Source: Gammaproteobacteria bacterium (GTDB lineage Bacteria; Pseudomonadota; Gammaproteobacteria; Natronospirales; REEB76). Taken from it: 64,000 bases of DNA. The notes under the pieces are model-generated. The model worked only from the letters and a program-made list of their open reading frames with translations. It did not search any database and was not told the origin of the DNA. Shown one piece after another: positions 52,614 through 62,095 of this stretch. The first letter of the stretch is position 1; each line of letters begins with the position of its first letter. Position numbers and translations under genes: made by a program. Where the stretch lies: positions 27,671 through 91,670 of the forward strand of contig DASVOS010000005.1 of assembly GCA_036383255.1 (NCBI GenBank), given 5' to 3'.

Positions 52614-55600
52614 ATGATGAACCGCAAGCTCCGTACCCTGTTGCTCGCCACCGTTGCGGCGCTGCTCACCAGCGGTGCCGCCGTGGCCGGCGGCCTGTCC
52701 ATCTCCACCCAGCCGCTGTTCGTCACCACCGCGGTGCCACCGAACATCGTGGTGGTCCTGGACGATTCAGGCTCCATGGCCTCCGCCTTCGTGCCGGACA
52801 ACCTGGACGACAGCACCAGCCTCACGGTTCAAGTCACGGCGCCGATTCCTTACGTCACCACCACTACCAGCGCCACGGTCATCGTAACCGGTCCCACCAC
52901 CAATACTGCCTCGGTCGTTGCAAAGAAATTCAGCGGCAAGTGGCACTTTTCATGCCCCTCGGGATACGACGAGAGCAGCCCGTGGACCAGTTCTGGCAGT
53001 ACCAGCACATCTTATGGCAGCGACACTTGCACCCAGCAGACTTACAGTTATTCCTGCCCCTCCGGTTACACCCTCAACGGCTCAAGCACCGGCACCTCCA
53101 GCACCGCTCCCAGCGGCACAACTTGCACCCAGAGCACCAGTGCCTATACCTGCCCCAGCGGCTGGACTACCAATGGCAGTGGCAGTTCCGCCACCTGCAC
53201 TGGCTATCAGACCGTGAGCGTACAGGGCGAGAACTCGGTGATGTTCAAGGCCGCCGCCTACAATCCGCTGGCCTATGACCCGACCATCACCTACGACGCC
53301 CCTTTCAAGGCCGACGGCACGCTCTATACCACCAGTTTCACCGCCGCCTATATCAACGGGTTCGACACCAGCCGCGGCAGCGTGAACCTGTCCACCAGCT
53401 ACCGGGCCACGGTCAGCTACGCCCCTAACAGCACCGGTCAGACTACCAACGACTGCGACGGCACCTTCACCATCTTCAGCACCACCAGCACGTCGGGAAG
53501 CTGCGCGAATAGCATGGGCGGAGTGGCCGCCTATTACTACGTATACGACGGCACCAACAGTGGCTGCACCGCCAGCACCAAGGACTCGCGCTGCTACGAC
53601 AAGGTGACCGTGGCTGCCGCCGAGCAGCAGAACTTCGCCAACTGGTACTCCTTCTACCGCACCCGCAACCTCACCACCGTGAGCTCCGCGGACCGCGCCT
53701 TCAGCCAGCTCTCCACCACCATGCGTGTGGCATGGATCAACCTCGGCTCCTGCACGGCGTTCGCTTCCACGGGTTGCGCCGGCTGGAGCGGCAGCGAGTA
53801 TGACAACCGCATCGCGCAGTTCAGCGGCACCCACCGCAGCGACTTCTTCAACTGGCTATCGCGCCTGCCGGCCAACGTCTCCACCTACCTGCGTGTGGCG
53901 CTGGAGACCGCAGGCAAGTACTACCAGACCAGCGGCGTCAACAGCCCCTACGCGGAACAGCCGCAGGTCACCGCGGGCACGGAGTTCGTGTGCCGACCCA
54001 ATTACACGGTGGTGATGACAGACGGCCTGTGGAACGACAGCAGCAGCAGCCTGACGGTGAGTTACAGCAACGCCGACAAGACCGCTGTGACGCTGCCGGA
54101 CGGCACCAGCTACACCACCAGCATCCACCCCTACTACGACAGCTCGTCCACCAGCCTGGCGGACATCGCGTTCCATTACTGGGCTACCAACCTACGGCCC
54201 GACCTCGGCACCACGGCCTCGCTGCAGTACATGCCCTACACCAAGAACATCTCGGTGGTGGACAGCGTCAACGGCACCGCGAGCCTCATCCCCTACTGGA
54301 ACCCGCAGAACGACCCGGCCTCTTGGCCGCACATGAACACCTTCACCGTCGGCCTAGGGATGAGCAACATCCTGACCAGCCCGAAGTGGAATGGAGGCAC
54401 CTTTACCGGCACCGGCTACGGCGACCTGGTGACCGGCCATACGGCCTGGCCGGCGGTCAGCAGCAACTCCTCCAACAACGTCTATGACCTCTGGCATGCC
54501 GCCATCAACGGCCGCGGCCAATTCTTCTCGGCGGACAGCCCGCAGGACATGGCCCAAGCCTTCAACTCCATCGTCTCGCGCATCACCGGCCGCGTGGGCT
54601 CCTCCTCGGCCATCGCCGTGAACTCCACGCGCCTCGACTCCAACACCGCCATCTACCAGGCGCAGTTCAACAGCTCCGACTGGTCCGGTGAGGTGCTGGC
54701 CTACAAGATCAACACCGACGGCAGCGTCGGCGCGGTGCAGTGGCAGGCCACCCAGAAACTGCCGGCGTTCGGCAGCCGCAACATCATCACCTGGGACAAC
54801 ACCAACAAGAAGGGCATAGACTTCACCTGGGCCACCCTCACCTCCAACGAACAGGCGGCGCTGAACAAGAACATCAGCGGCGTCACCGACAGCAAGGGCT
54901 CCGAGCGGCTCGACTACCTGCGCGGCGACCAGAGCAAGGAGCAGAGCCAATCCGGCGGCGTCTACCGCAACCGCATCTACCTGCTGGCGGACATCGTCAA
55001 CTCCAACCCCCTGTTCGTCGGCACCCAGAACTACGGCTTCGTCAACCTGCCGGGCAGCGAGGGCACCAGCTACAGCAGCTTCGTCAGCAGCAAGACGACC
55101 CGCACCGAGACGCTGGTGGTGGGCGGCAACGACGGCATGCTGCACGCCTTCAACGCCAATGCGCCTGACGACGACGCCAACGCAGGCTCGGAACTGTTCG
55201 CCTTCGTGCCCCGCGGCATCTACGGCAACCTCAGCGCACTCACCGATCCGCTCTATACCCATCAGTTCTACGTGGATGGATCACCCCAATCGGTGGACGC
55301 CTACGTCTCAGGCGCCTGGAAGACCCTGCTCGCCGGCACCACCGGCGCCGGCGGCCGCGAGATCTTCCTGATCGACGTGACCGATCCCGCCGCCGTGACC
55401 AAGTCCAGCGTGATGTGGGACTACGACGGCGCCCTCGCCGCCGACGACGACATGGGCTATACCATCGGCCAGCCCACCATCGCGCGCATGCACGACGGCA
55501 AGTGGTACGTCATCTTCGGCAATGGGTACAACAGTCCCAACCAGCACGCCGTGATCTACATGTACCGCATCAGCGACGGCACGCTGCTGAAGTTCGACAG

Positions 55601-56534
55601 CAAGGTGGGCGGCATCAACGGCATGTCCACCCCCAACCCGGTGGATTACAACGGCGACCGCATCACCGACGCCGTCTACGCCGGCGACCTGTTGGGCAAC
55701 GTGTGGAAGCTGGATACCAGCGACGCCAATCCGTCGAACTGGACCTATGCCACCTATGGGACCGGCGGCCCCGCTCCGCTGTTCACTGCCGTGGACGCCA
55801 ACAGCAACGTGCAGCCGATCACCGAGCGGCTGCAGGTGGGCAAGAACTCCGCGGGCCAGGTGATGGTGTTCTTCGGCACCGGCACTTACTTCCTGACCGG
55901 CGACAACGCGGTACCCTCCAATCCGCCGGTGCAGGCGTTCTACGGCATCATCGATGACAAGGGCAATACTGCTGCCGACCAGGTGCAGCAGAGCGCCCTG
56001 CTGCAGCAGACCGTCCTCCAGGAGAAGACGGTCAATGGCACGCCGCTCAGGATCACCAGCACCAATCCGATGACCAGCGACAACCAAGGCTGGTACATCA
56101 ACCTGGATTATCCCAAGGCGCAGGGCGAGCGGGTGGTCAGCGACGCGGTGCTCGACAATGGCCGCGTGATCTTCACCACCGTGATCCCGCAGGGTACTGC
56201 CTGCCAGTACGGCGGCATCTCCTGGCTGATGGAACTGGATATCGACAACGGCGGCCGCCTGGATGTCTCGCCCTTCGACACCAATGGCGATGGCAAGGTG
56301 GACGGCAACGACTTCGTGAGCGTGGACCTGGTGGATGACAAGGGCAATACCGTCACGGTCTCCGTCCCGGCCAGCGGCAAGCAGTCCAACGTGGGCATCA
56401 TCAAGACGCCGGGCATCATCAGTGCCGGTACCCTCGAGTACAAGTACTACTCGGGCAGCACCGGCGCCATCGGCATGACCGTGGAGAGCGCCAACTCGAG
56501 TGGCGGCCGCCAGTCCTGGCAGCAGCTGCAGTGA
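52614..56534 (+). CDS. pilY1: Type IV pilus tip adhesin PilY1
   Basis: 1306 residues. Signal peptide (LLLATVAALLTSGAAVAGG), then a von Willebrand A-like start PPNIVVVLDDSGSM with the MIDAS DxSxS. At residues 114-197 lies an insert of three CPSG(Y/W)...TCT repeats with six Cys. The vWA-like part resumes (YTVVMTDGLWND, the MIDAS-type Asp region). The C-terminal half is the PilY1 beta-propeller (VVGGNDGMLHAFNAN, LLAGTTGAGGREIFLIDV) with calcium-like loops DYNGDRITDAVYAGD and DTNGDGKVDGND. It is needed for pilus extrusion, adhesion and surface sensing. GAGGAG precedes the start. Confidence 0.95.
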   Translation: MMNRKLRTLLLATVAALLTSGAAVAGGLSISTQPLFVTTAVPPNIVVVLDDSGSMASAFVPDNLDDSTSLTVQVTAPIPYVTTTTSATVIVTGPTTNTASVVAKKFSGKWHFSCPSGYDESSPWTSSGSTSTSYGSDTCTQQTYSYSCPSGYTLNGSSTGTSSTAPSGTTCTQSTSAYTCPSGWTTNGSGSSATCTGYQTVSVQGENSVMFKAAAYNPLAYDPTITYDAPFKADGTLYTTSFTAAYINGFDTSRGSVNLSTSYRATVSYAPNSTGQTTNDCDGTFTIFSTTSTSGSCANSMGGVAAYYYVYDGTNSGCTASTKDSRCYDKVTVAAAEQQNFANWYSFYRTRNLTTVSSADRAFSQLSTTMRVAWINLGSCTAFASTGCAGWSGSEYDNRIAQFSGTHRSDFFNWLSRLPANVSTYLRVALETAGKYYQTSGVNSPYAEQPQVTAGTEFVCRPNYTVVMTDGLWNDSSSSLTVSYSNADKTAVTLPDGTSYTTSIHPYYDSSSTSLADIAFHYWATNLRPDLGTTASLQYMPYTKNISVVDSVNGTASLIPYWNPQNDPASWPHMNTFTVGLGMSNILTSPKWNGGTFTGTGYGDLVTGHTAWPAVSSNSSNNVYDLWHAAINGRGQFFSADSPQDMAQAFNSIVSRITGRVGSSSAIAVNSTRLDSNTAIYQAQFNSSDWSGEVLAYKINTDGSVGAVQWQATQKLPAFGSRNIITWDNTNKKGIDFTWATLTSNEQAALNKNISGVTDSKGSERLDYLRGDQSKEQSQSGGVYRNRIYLLADIVNSNPLFVGTQNYGFVNLPGSEGTSYSSFVSSKTTRTETLVVGGNDGMLHAFNANAPDDDANAGSELFAFVPRGIYGNLSALTDPLYTHQFYVDGSPQSVDAYVSGAWKTLLAGTTGAGGREIFLIDVTDPAAVTKSSVMWDYDGALAADDDMGYTIGQPTIARMHDGKWYVIFGNGYNSPNQHAVIYMYRISDGTLLKFDSKVGGINGMSTPNPVDYNGDRITDAVYAGDLLGNVWKLDTSDANPSNWTYATYGTGGPAPLFTAVDANSNVQPITERLQVGKNSAGQVMVFFGTGTYFLTGDNAVPSNPPVQAFYGIIDDKGNTAADQVQQSALLQQTVLQEKTVNGTPLRITSTNPMTSDNQGWYINLDYPKAQGERVVSDAVLDNGRVIFTTVIPQGTACQYGGISWLMELDIDNGGRLDVSPFDTNGDGKVDGNDFVSVDLVDDKGNTVTVSVPASGKQSNVGIIKTPGIISAGTLEYKYYSGSTGAIGMTVESANSSGGRQSWQQLQ

Positions 56535-56541
56535 CCGTAGG

Positions 56542-56572
56542 CTGCACCCGTCCGCTGGTCGGACGGGTGCAG
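56542..56572. other. Hairpin after pilY1
   Basis: A perfect 12-bp stem (CTGCACCCGTCC / GGACGGGTGCAG) with a 7-nt loop and no U-run; probably a partial terminator or an mRNA stabiliser before pilE. Confidence 0.55.
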
Positions 56573-56671
56573 GCCTGGGCGATGGACACCGGCCCGGCGG
56601 ACAGGCACACTTTCGCATCGCTCCGGGCGGCTCATGGGAGGGCCGCCTCAATCCAAACGGGAGATCGCAGC

Positions 56672-57073
56672 ATGTCGCGCAACAAGGGTTTCACTCTCAT
56701 CGAACTCATGATCGCGGTGGCTATCGTCGCCATCATCGCCGCCATCGCCTACCCTGCTTACACCAAATCTGCGATGAAGGGCCGTCGCGCCGATGCCAAG
56801 GCCATACTCACGCAGGTGAGCCAATCGCTGGAGCGCTGCTATACGCAGTATGGGCTCTATACCAGCGCGAGCTGCACCCAGACCACCGCGATCACCGGCG
56901 GCGCCAGTGTGGACAGCGCTCAGAAGTACTACACCGTGACTGGTGTCGTCAGCGGTACCGACTACACCCTCACGGCCACGGCGGTCAGCGGTGGCCCCCA
57001 AGGCAAGGACACCGACTGCCCCACTCTGACCCTGACGAGTGCCGGCGCGCAGGGACCCAGCAGCTGCTGGTAA
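56672..57073 (+). CDS. pilE: Type IV minor pilin PilE
   Basis: 133 residues. Leader MSRNKG|FTLIELMIAVAIVAIIAAIAYP, then KSAMKGRRADAKAILTQVSQSLERCYT and a C-terminal TDCPTLTLTSAGAQGPSSC disulfide region, as in PilE. GGGAG lies before the ATG. Last gene of the pilus operon, followed by a strong terminator. Confidence 0.92.
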   Translation: MSRNKGFTLIELMIAVAIVAIIAAIAYPAYTKSAMKGRRADAKAILTQVSQSLERCYTQYGLYTSASCTQTTAITGGASVDSAQKYYTVTGVVSGTDYTLTATAVSGGPQGKDTDCPTLTLTSAGAQGPSSCW

Positions 57074-57098
57074 CCGGCAAAAAATCCCAGGTGAGCTG

Positions 57099-57129
57099 TT
57101 ACGGCCGGTCACACCGGCCGTAACTTTTT
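57099..57129 (+). terminator. Intrinsic terminator of the pilin operon
   Basis: TTACGGCCGGT-CAC-ACCGGCCGTAA followed by CTTTTT. Confidence 0.92.
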
Positions 57130-57171
57130 GTGCGGCTTGATGGCTGGCGTTTTGTCTCCATATACGCCACC

Positions 57172-58770
57172 ATGACCGCGCCCTCCCCCGACCTCACCCC
57201 GAGCATGAGCGACCACTCCGGCCTGGAAACCCGCCTGGCTAAACTCGGCTCCGCCGTACTTCTCAAGGAAGGCGGCAAGGGGCTCGAGAAGGAGAGCCTC
57301 AGGGTCACCCGCGACGGGCGTCTTGCCCAGACTGGGCATCCCGCTGCGCTGGGCTCGGCACTCACCCATCCGCACATCACCACCGACTACTCCGAGGCTC
57401 TGCTGGAGTTCGTCACCTCGCCCTTCATGGACGTACGCGCGACGCTCGCCTCGCTCCACGACATCCACGCCTTCAGCTACGCGAACATGGATGGCGAGAT
57501 GCTGTGGGCCACCAGCATGCCCTGCGGCCTGGACGGCGACGCGAGTATCCCCATCGCCCGCTACGGCCGCTCCAACGTGGGCATGATGAAGCACGTCTAC
57601 CGCCTGGGGCTCGGCTGGCGCTACGGCCGCACCATGCAGGCCATCTCCGGCGTGCACTTCAACTATTCCTTCCCGGAGAAGCTGTGGCCGACGCTGCATG
57701 CGCTGGAGGGCGGCACGCGCACGCTGCGGGAGTTCCAGGACGAGTGGTATTTCCGTGCGTTGCGCAACTTCCAGCGCCTGGGCTGGCTGGTGCCGTACCT
57801 GTTCGGCGCCTCCCCGGCCATGTGCCGCACCTTCCTCGGCGGGCGCGACCTCAAGTTCCCCGAATTCGACACCCACACCCTGTACGAGCCCTATGGCACG
57901 TCGCTCAGGCTCTCGGACATCGGCTACAAGAACAACAACCAGGCGCGCATCGGCGTCACCTACAACAGCCTGGCGGACTACGTGGCGACCCTGGGCCATG
58001 CCATCAGCACCCCCGAACCGGAGTACCAGCGCATCGGCGTGAAGGTGGACGGCGAGTGGCGCCAGCTCAACGCCAACGTGCTGCAGATCGAGAACGAGTT
58101 CTACGGTTCGATCCGGCCCAAGCAGCCCATCGAGAGCGGTGAGCGCGCCACCCTCGCGCTCAAGCGCCGCGGGGTGATGTACCTGGAAGTGCGGGCCCTG
58201 GACGTGAATGCCTACGACCCAGTGGGGGCCGACGAGCCGGCGCTGCGTTTCATCGAGGCGCTGCTGCTCCTGTGCCTGCTTTCCGACAGCCCTCCCACCA
58301 CCGCCGAGGAGCAGGCCGCCATCGGCCGCAACCAGCTCGCGGTGGCGCGGCGTGGGCGGGAACCCGGGCTCGAACTCACCCGTGCCGGCCGGCCGGTACG
58401 GCTCAAGGACTGGGCACAGGAGGTCTTGGCGGCCCTGGTCCCGGTGTGCGCGCTGCTGGACCAGGACGAGCCCACCCAGCCCTATGCCGTCACGCTGGCG
58501 GCCCAACAGGCAGCGGTGCAGGACCCGGGCCTCACCCCCTCGGCGCGAATCCTCGAGGACATGCGCCGCCACGGCGAGAGCTTCTTCCGCTTCGCCAAGC
58601 GCCTCTCGGAGGCGCATCGCGACCGCTTCCTGGCGAGCCCCCTGCCTTCGGACACGGCGGCGCGCATGGCGGCCGAGGCGCGGACCTCCCTGGAGGAACA
58701 GGCCGCCATCGAGGCGTCTGATAAACTACCGTTCGAACAATATCTCGACCGCTACTTCTCCCAGAGCTGA
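57172..58770 (+). CDS. gshA: Glutamate--cysteine ligase
   Basis: 532 residues. First step of glutathione synthesis. GLEKESLRV near the N-terminus (the GLE(K/R)E(S/T)LR motif), ITTDYSEALLEFVTSP, SNVGMMKHVYRLGLGWRYG, MQAISGVHFNYSFP, and YLEVRALDVNAYDPVG. Start at the ATG 57172; an ATG at 57205 (MSDHSGLE) is an equally good alternative because it would leave a normal 25-residue lead before GLEKES. Separate from the pilin operon. A small ORF and a DsbA-family gene follow. Confidence 0.94.
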   Translation: MTAPSPDLTPSMSDHSGLETRLAKLGSAVLLKEGGKGLEKESLRVTRDGRLAQTGHPAALGSALTHPHITTDYSEALLEFVTSPFMDVRATLASLHDIHAFSYANMDGEMLWATSMPCGLDGDASIPIARYGRSNVGMMKHVYRLGLGWRYGRTMQAISGVHFNYSFPEKLWPTLHALEGGTRTLREFQDEWYFRALRNFQRLGWLVPYLFGASPAMCRTFLGGRDLKFPEFDTHTLYEPYGTSLRLSDIGYKNNNQARIGVTYNSLADYVATLGHAISTPEPEYQRIGVKVDGEWRQLNANVLQIENEFYGSIRPKQPIESGERATLALKRRGVMYLEVRALDVNAYDPVGADEPALRFIEALLLLCLLSDSPPTTAEEQAAIGRNQLAVARRGREPGLELTRAGRPVRLKDWAQEVLAALVPVCALLDQDEPTQPYAVTLAAQQAAVQDPGLTPSARILEDMRRHGESFFRFAKRLSEAHRDRFLASPLPSDTAARMAAEARTSLEEQAAIEASDKLPFEQYLDRYFSQS

Positions 58771-58775
58771 GAGAC

Positions 58776-58994
58776 ATGAGCACCCAGACCAAGAAGCGCT
58801 TCGGTATCCGCTGCACCCTGCCACCCGGCGATCCCATGTCAGCCCCGCACCTGCTGGGTCCCGATTGGGTCGCGGAACGCTGGTATGCCACCGAGCAGGA
58901 GCGCGATGAGGCGCTGGCGGAATTCAGCGGCGTCCACATCTATTCCCGCCGCGGCGACAAGCCTAGCGTCATCTACACCAAGATCACGCGTTAA
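58776..58994 (+). CDS. Small conserved-looking protein of unknown function
   Basis: 72 residues, no signal peptide or membrane segment. It contains IRCTLPPGDPMSAPHLLG, a conserved-looking WVAERWYATEQERDEAL helix and a basic/Arg-rich tail (YSRRGDKPSVIYTKITR). It lies 5 bp after gshA and touches the GTG of the next gene, so it is probably translated in the operon. I do not recognise the family. Confidence 0.7.
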   Translation: MSTQTKKRFGIRCTLPPGDPMSAPHLLGPDWVAERWYATEQERDEALAEFSGVHIYSRRGDKPSVIYTKITR

Positions 58995-59630
58995 GTGCGC
59001 ATAGACGTCTTCTCTGACGTCGTCTGTCCCTGGTGCTACGTGGGCAAGCGGCACCTGGAGGCCGCACTCGGGCAGGCCGGTGTCACCGACGCCGAGATCC
59101 ACTGGCATGCGTTCCAGCTCAACCCGGATCTTCCGCCCGAGGGCATGGACCGGCGCGCGTATCTGATGGCCAAGTTCGGTACCGAAGGCGTCGAACGCAT
59201 CCACGAGCGGGTGCAAGAAGCGGGCCGCGCTGCCGGCATCGCATTCGAGTTCGAGAACATCCGCCGCAGTCCCAATACCTTCGACGCACACCGCCTGCTA
59301 CAGCTCGCCGGCCCGCGCCAGGGCGCGCTCAAGGAGGCACTGATGCGGGCCTACTTCCTGGAAGGCCGTGACGTGGGCGACCGTGCCACGCTGGCGGCCA
59401 TCGCCGTCCGTACCGGCATCGAAGGCGACGTGCAGGCCTTGCTCGCGGGAGACGCCGGTGCACAGGCGGTGCGGGATGACCTCGCGCTGGCCGGCCGCAT
59501 CGGTATCAGCGGCGTGCCGTTCTTCATCTTCGGCGGGCGCTACGCCCTGGCCGGCGCGCAGCCGCCGCAGGTGCTCGCGCAGGCGCTGCAGGCCGCGCGC
59601 AACGCGCCTGCCGCCGGGCCAATCGGTTAG
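58995..59630 (+). CDS. DsbA-family oxidoreductase (FrnE-like), cytoplasmic
   Basis: 211 residues with no signal peptide. The thioredoxin-like motif CPWC is at residues 11-14 (DVVCPWCYVGKRHLE); FELNPDLP-like and FNENIRRSPNTFDAHRLL-type segments follow, and GISGVPFFIFGGRYALAGAQ closes with the cis-Pro. FrnE-type proteins are cytoplasmic disulfide isomerases/reductases in thiol stress. GTG start immediately after the stop of the small ORF. The placement behind gshA fits a thiol role. Confidence 0.88.
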   Translation: MRIDVFSDVVCPWCYVGKRHLEAALGQAGVTDAEIHWHAFQLNPDLPPEGMDRRAYLMAKFGTEGVERIHERVQEAGRAAGIAFEFENIRRSPNTFDAHRLLQLAGPRQGALKEALMRAYFLEGRDVGDRATLAAIAVRTGIEGDVQALLAGDAGAQAVRDDLALAGRIGISGVPFFIFGGRYALAGAQPPQVLAQALQAARNAPAAGPIG

Positions 59631-59659
59631 AATCGCAGCCATCCCGACGGAGACGGACC

Positions 59660-60673
59660 TTGCTGATCCTGGATAGCCTGCTGCTCCTGGCCGCCCTCGT
59701 GGTCATCCTGGTGGGGGCCGAGCTCTTCACCAACTCCCTTGAGCACACCGGCGAGCGCTTCGGCCTCTCGGAAGGCCTGGTGGGCTCGGTGTTCGCGGCA
59801 GTCGCCACGGCGCTGCCCGAGACGGTGGTGCCCATCATCGCGGTCTTCTTCGGCAGCGCCGACGCAGCCTCCAGTGAGGGCATCGGCATCGGCGCCATCT
59901 TGGGCTCGCCCCTCATGCTCGTCACGCTAGCCCTGGCGCTCATCGCGCTCGCCACCGGCAGCAAGCGCGGCTGGACCCAACCCTTGAAACCCGAACTCAG
60001 CGGCCTGGTGCGCGACCTCGGTTACTTCCTGGTGGCCTACGTGATCGCCTTCATCGGACTGTTCGTGCCGCGCGAGTCCGGTGCCATCCACGCGGTGGCG
60101 GGCCTGTGCCTGGTGTTCCTCTATGTCTACTACGTGTACAACACCATCCAGGCCTCCGCGGCGTTGGTGTCCAAGGGGCACGGCACCACCGCTCATGCCC
60201 CCCTCCTCATCACCCGCTTCAAGCTGCCCCATACTCTGCCCTGGGAGTTCACCCAGATGGCGGTGGGCCTCGCATTCATCATCGGCGGTGCCAAGCTGTT
60301 CGTGAACGGCGTGGAGCAGGTGGCCGAGATCACGGGCATCGGCGTGCTGGTGCTGTCGCTCATCATCGTGCCGGTCGCCACCGAGATGCCGGAGAAGTTC
60401 AACAGCATCCTGTGGGTGCGGCGCCACAAGGACACCCTCGCCTTCGGCAACCTCTCGGGCGCCATGGTGTTCCAGGGCTCGCTGCTGCCGGCCTTCGGCC
60501 TGCAGCTCGGCACCTGGACCGCCAGCCGCGACGTGCTCTGGACCATGGGCATCACCATGGCCATGGCCCTATGGACCCTGATGCTCGCCCTGCGCCGCCG
60601 CCTGACGCCTGCCGGACTGCTGGTGAACGGCGCCGCCTACGTGCTGTTCCTGACGGTCATCCTGATCGGCTGA
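59660..60673 (+). CDS. Na+/Ca2+ antiporter (CaCA family)
   Basis: 337 residues, about ten membrane segments in two related halves. The two signature regions are GAELFTNSLEHTGERFGLSE...ATALPETVVP and LFVNGVEQVAEITGIGVLVLSL...ATEMPEKFNSI. It exchanges cytoplasmic Ca2+ (or another cation) for Na+/H+. The TTG start (59660) has GGAGACGG upstream. It lies close to a DUF1289 gene and the DsbA-family gene. Confidence 0.85.
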   Translation: MLILDSLLLLAALVVILVGAELFTNSLEHTGERFGLSEGLVGSVFAAVATALPETVVPIIAVFFGSADAASSEGIGIGAILGSPLMLVTLALALIALATGSKRGWTQPLKPELSGLVRDLGYFLVAYVIAFIGLFVPRESGAIHAVAGLCLVFLYVYYVYNTIQASAALVSKGHGTTAHAPLLITRFKLPHTLPWEFTQMAVGLAFIIGGAKLFVNGVEQVAEITGIGVLVLSLIIVPVATEMPEKFNSILWVRRHKDTLAFGNLSGAMVFQGSLLPAFGLQLGTWTASRDVLWTMGITMAMALWTLMLALRRRLTPAGLLVNGAAYVLFLTVILIG

Positions 60674-60680
60674 AGCCCCC

Positions 60681-60893
60681 ATGGTTTCCCTCGTCCCCTC
60701 ACCCTGCGTGCGCAACTGCTGCCTGGACGAGCGGGATGTGTGCCTGGGTTGCGGCCGCAGCCTCGATGAGATCCGCGCCTGGAGCGAGGTGGGTGATGCG
60801 GAGCGGCTGGCTATCCTGGAACGCGCCACGGCTCGCCGTGCCGAACGGGAAGCCCGTCGGCTGGCTTGGCAAAGGGGTCCTGGACAGCCCTAA
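60681..60893 (+). CDS. DUF1289 domain protein
   Basis: 70 residues. SPCVRNCCLDERDVCLGCGRSLDEIRAW is the Cys-rich DUF1289 core (several C-x-x-C pairs, probably metal binding), followed by a basic helical tail. Starts 7 bp after the antiporter gene. The function of the family is unknown. Confidence 0.85.
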   Translation: MVSLVPSPCVRNCCLDERDVCLGCGRSLDEIRAWSEVGDAERLAILERATARRAEREARRLAWQRGPGQP

Positions 60894-60967
60894 AGAGCCC
60901 TGCCCCGCAGTTGTGCCGCTGCCGGGTTATGGATATTGTTTGACATATGAATGGCTCCGGACCCGCT

Positions 60968-62095
60968 ATGCGCCTGCTGACGCTACCCTGCCTCGCCGCC
61001 CTGCTCGGAGCCTGCGCCGCCCATGCGCCGCTGGTCACCGGCAACGAGCGCTGGACCTACCTCGGCAACGACCCGGACGGGACCCAGAACATCTACATGC
61101 GGCTGCAGGATTTCGACCGCAAGCAGGAGATCGCCACCGCCCTGTTCCGTTTCGAGTTCATCGGCCCGCGGCCGCTCACCACCGGCGACTTCAAGCAGGT
61201 CAGCTACATCGAGCGCCGCGACCTAGTGCAGGTGGACTGCCGCAGCCAGACCCTGAAGCTGCTGGATGAGACTTACCACGACGTGGAGGACCGCCAGGTG
61301 TTCCACGTGAAGCCTGACGCAGATACCGACCCGGCCCAGGTGTTCGCCGGCGGCGTCAGCGACATCGTCTACGAGGGTGCCTGCGGCAAGTCCATCGAGT
61401 GGCAATCCCTGGGTCAGGACCCGCAGAAGACCCAGGACATCTACGCGCGGGTGCAGGCGGGCGGCCAGGGCAAGCACCCCATCGTCAAGGCGCGCTTCCG
61501 CTTCGTCTACCACGAGCTGCGCGAGATGACCGCCGCGCCGGCGCTCAACATCGTGCGCTATCAGAGCCGCCAGGCCAACGTGATGATGGACTGCGCCAAC
61601 CAGACCGTGAGCCTGCTGCACGAGACCTACTACGATGCCGATGCCGTCGCCGTATTCGGCGTGACGCCGCCGAAGGACGCCCATCCCGACTCGGTGGTCC
61701 CCGACGGCGTCACCGGCATCATGTACAAAGCAGCCTGCGGCATCCCGCTTGACTGGACCTACCTCGGCACCGACCCCCGCAACACCCAGAAGGTCTACCT
61801 CATGGGCAAGCCCGAGCCCGTCTCCGGCGGCAGCGTCGAGGCGCGTTTCCGCTTCGAGTACCTGGCGCCCGGCAAGCTCACCACGGGCGCCGACCTGCAT
61901 CAGATCGAATACACCACCCGTACCGCGGACATGACCATGGACTGCGGCGTCTACACCCAGAGACTGCTGCGCGAGTCCTACCAGGACGCGTCCGGCCGGG
62001 AGGTCTTCACCGTCAAGCCCGCCACACCGCAGACGGTGCTGGCGGTTCCGGAGGCATTGAGCGGCATGATCCAGAAGGCGGCCTGTCAGCCATGA
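60968..62095 (+). CDS. Lipoprotein with three surface-adhesin E-like repeats
   Basis: 375 residues. Signal peptide with lipobox LLGAC (Cys16). The rest is three copies of a roughly 115-residue module starting at about residues 29, 145 and 263: each opens W-x-x-LG-x-DP...TQ-x-(I/V)Y, has a V-(D/M)-C-x-x-Q/Y-T and (H/D/R)E(T/S)Y segment and ends near a conserved AC (EGACG, KAACG, KAACQ). This layout resembles Adhesin_E (surface-adhesin protein E). An envelope-anchored protein of unknown ligand. The stop overlaps the next kinase gene (ATGA). Confidence 0.82.
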   Translation: MRLLTLPCLAALLGACAAHAPLVTGNERWTYLGNDPDGTQNIYMRLQDFDRKQEIATALFRFEFIGPRPLTTGDFKQVSYIERRDLVQVDCRSQTLKLLDETYHDVEDRQVFHVKPDADTDPAQVFAGGVSDIVYEGACGKSIEWQSLGQDPQKTQDIYARVQAGGQGKHPIVKARFRFVYHELREMTAAPALNIVRYQSRQANVMMDCANQTVSLLHETYYDADAVAVFGVTPPKDAHPDSVVPDGVTGIMYKAACGIPLDWTYLGTDPRNTQKVYLMGKPEPVSGGSVEARFRFEYLAPGKLTTGADLHQIEYTTRTADMTMDCGVYTQRLLRESYQDASGREVFTVKPATPQTVLAVPEALSGMIQKAACQP

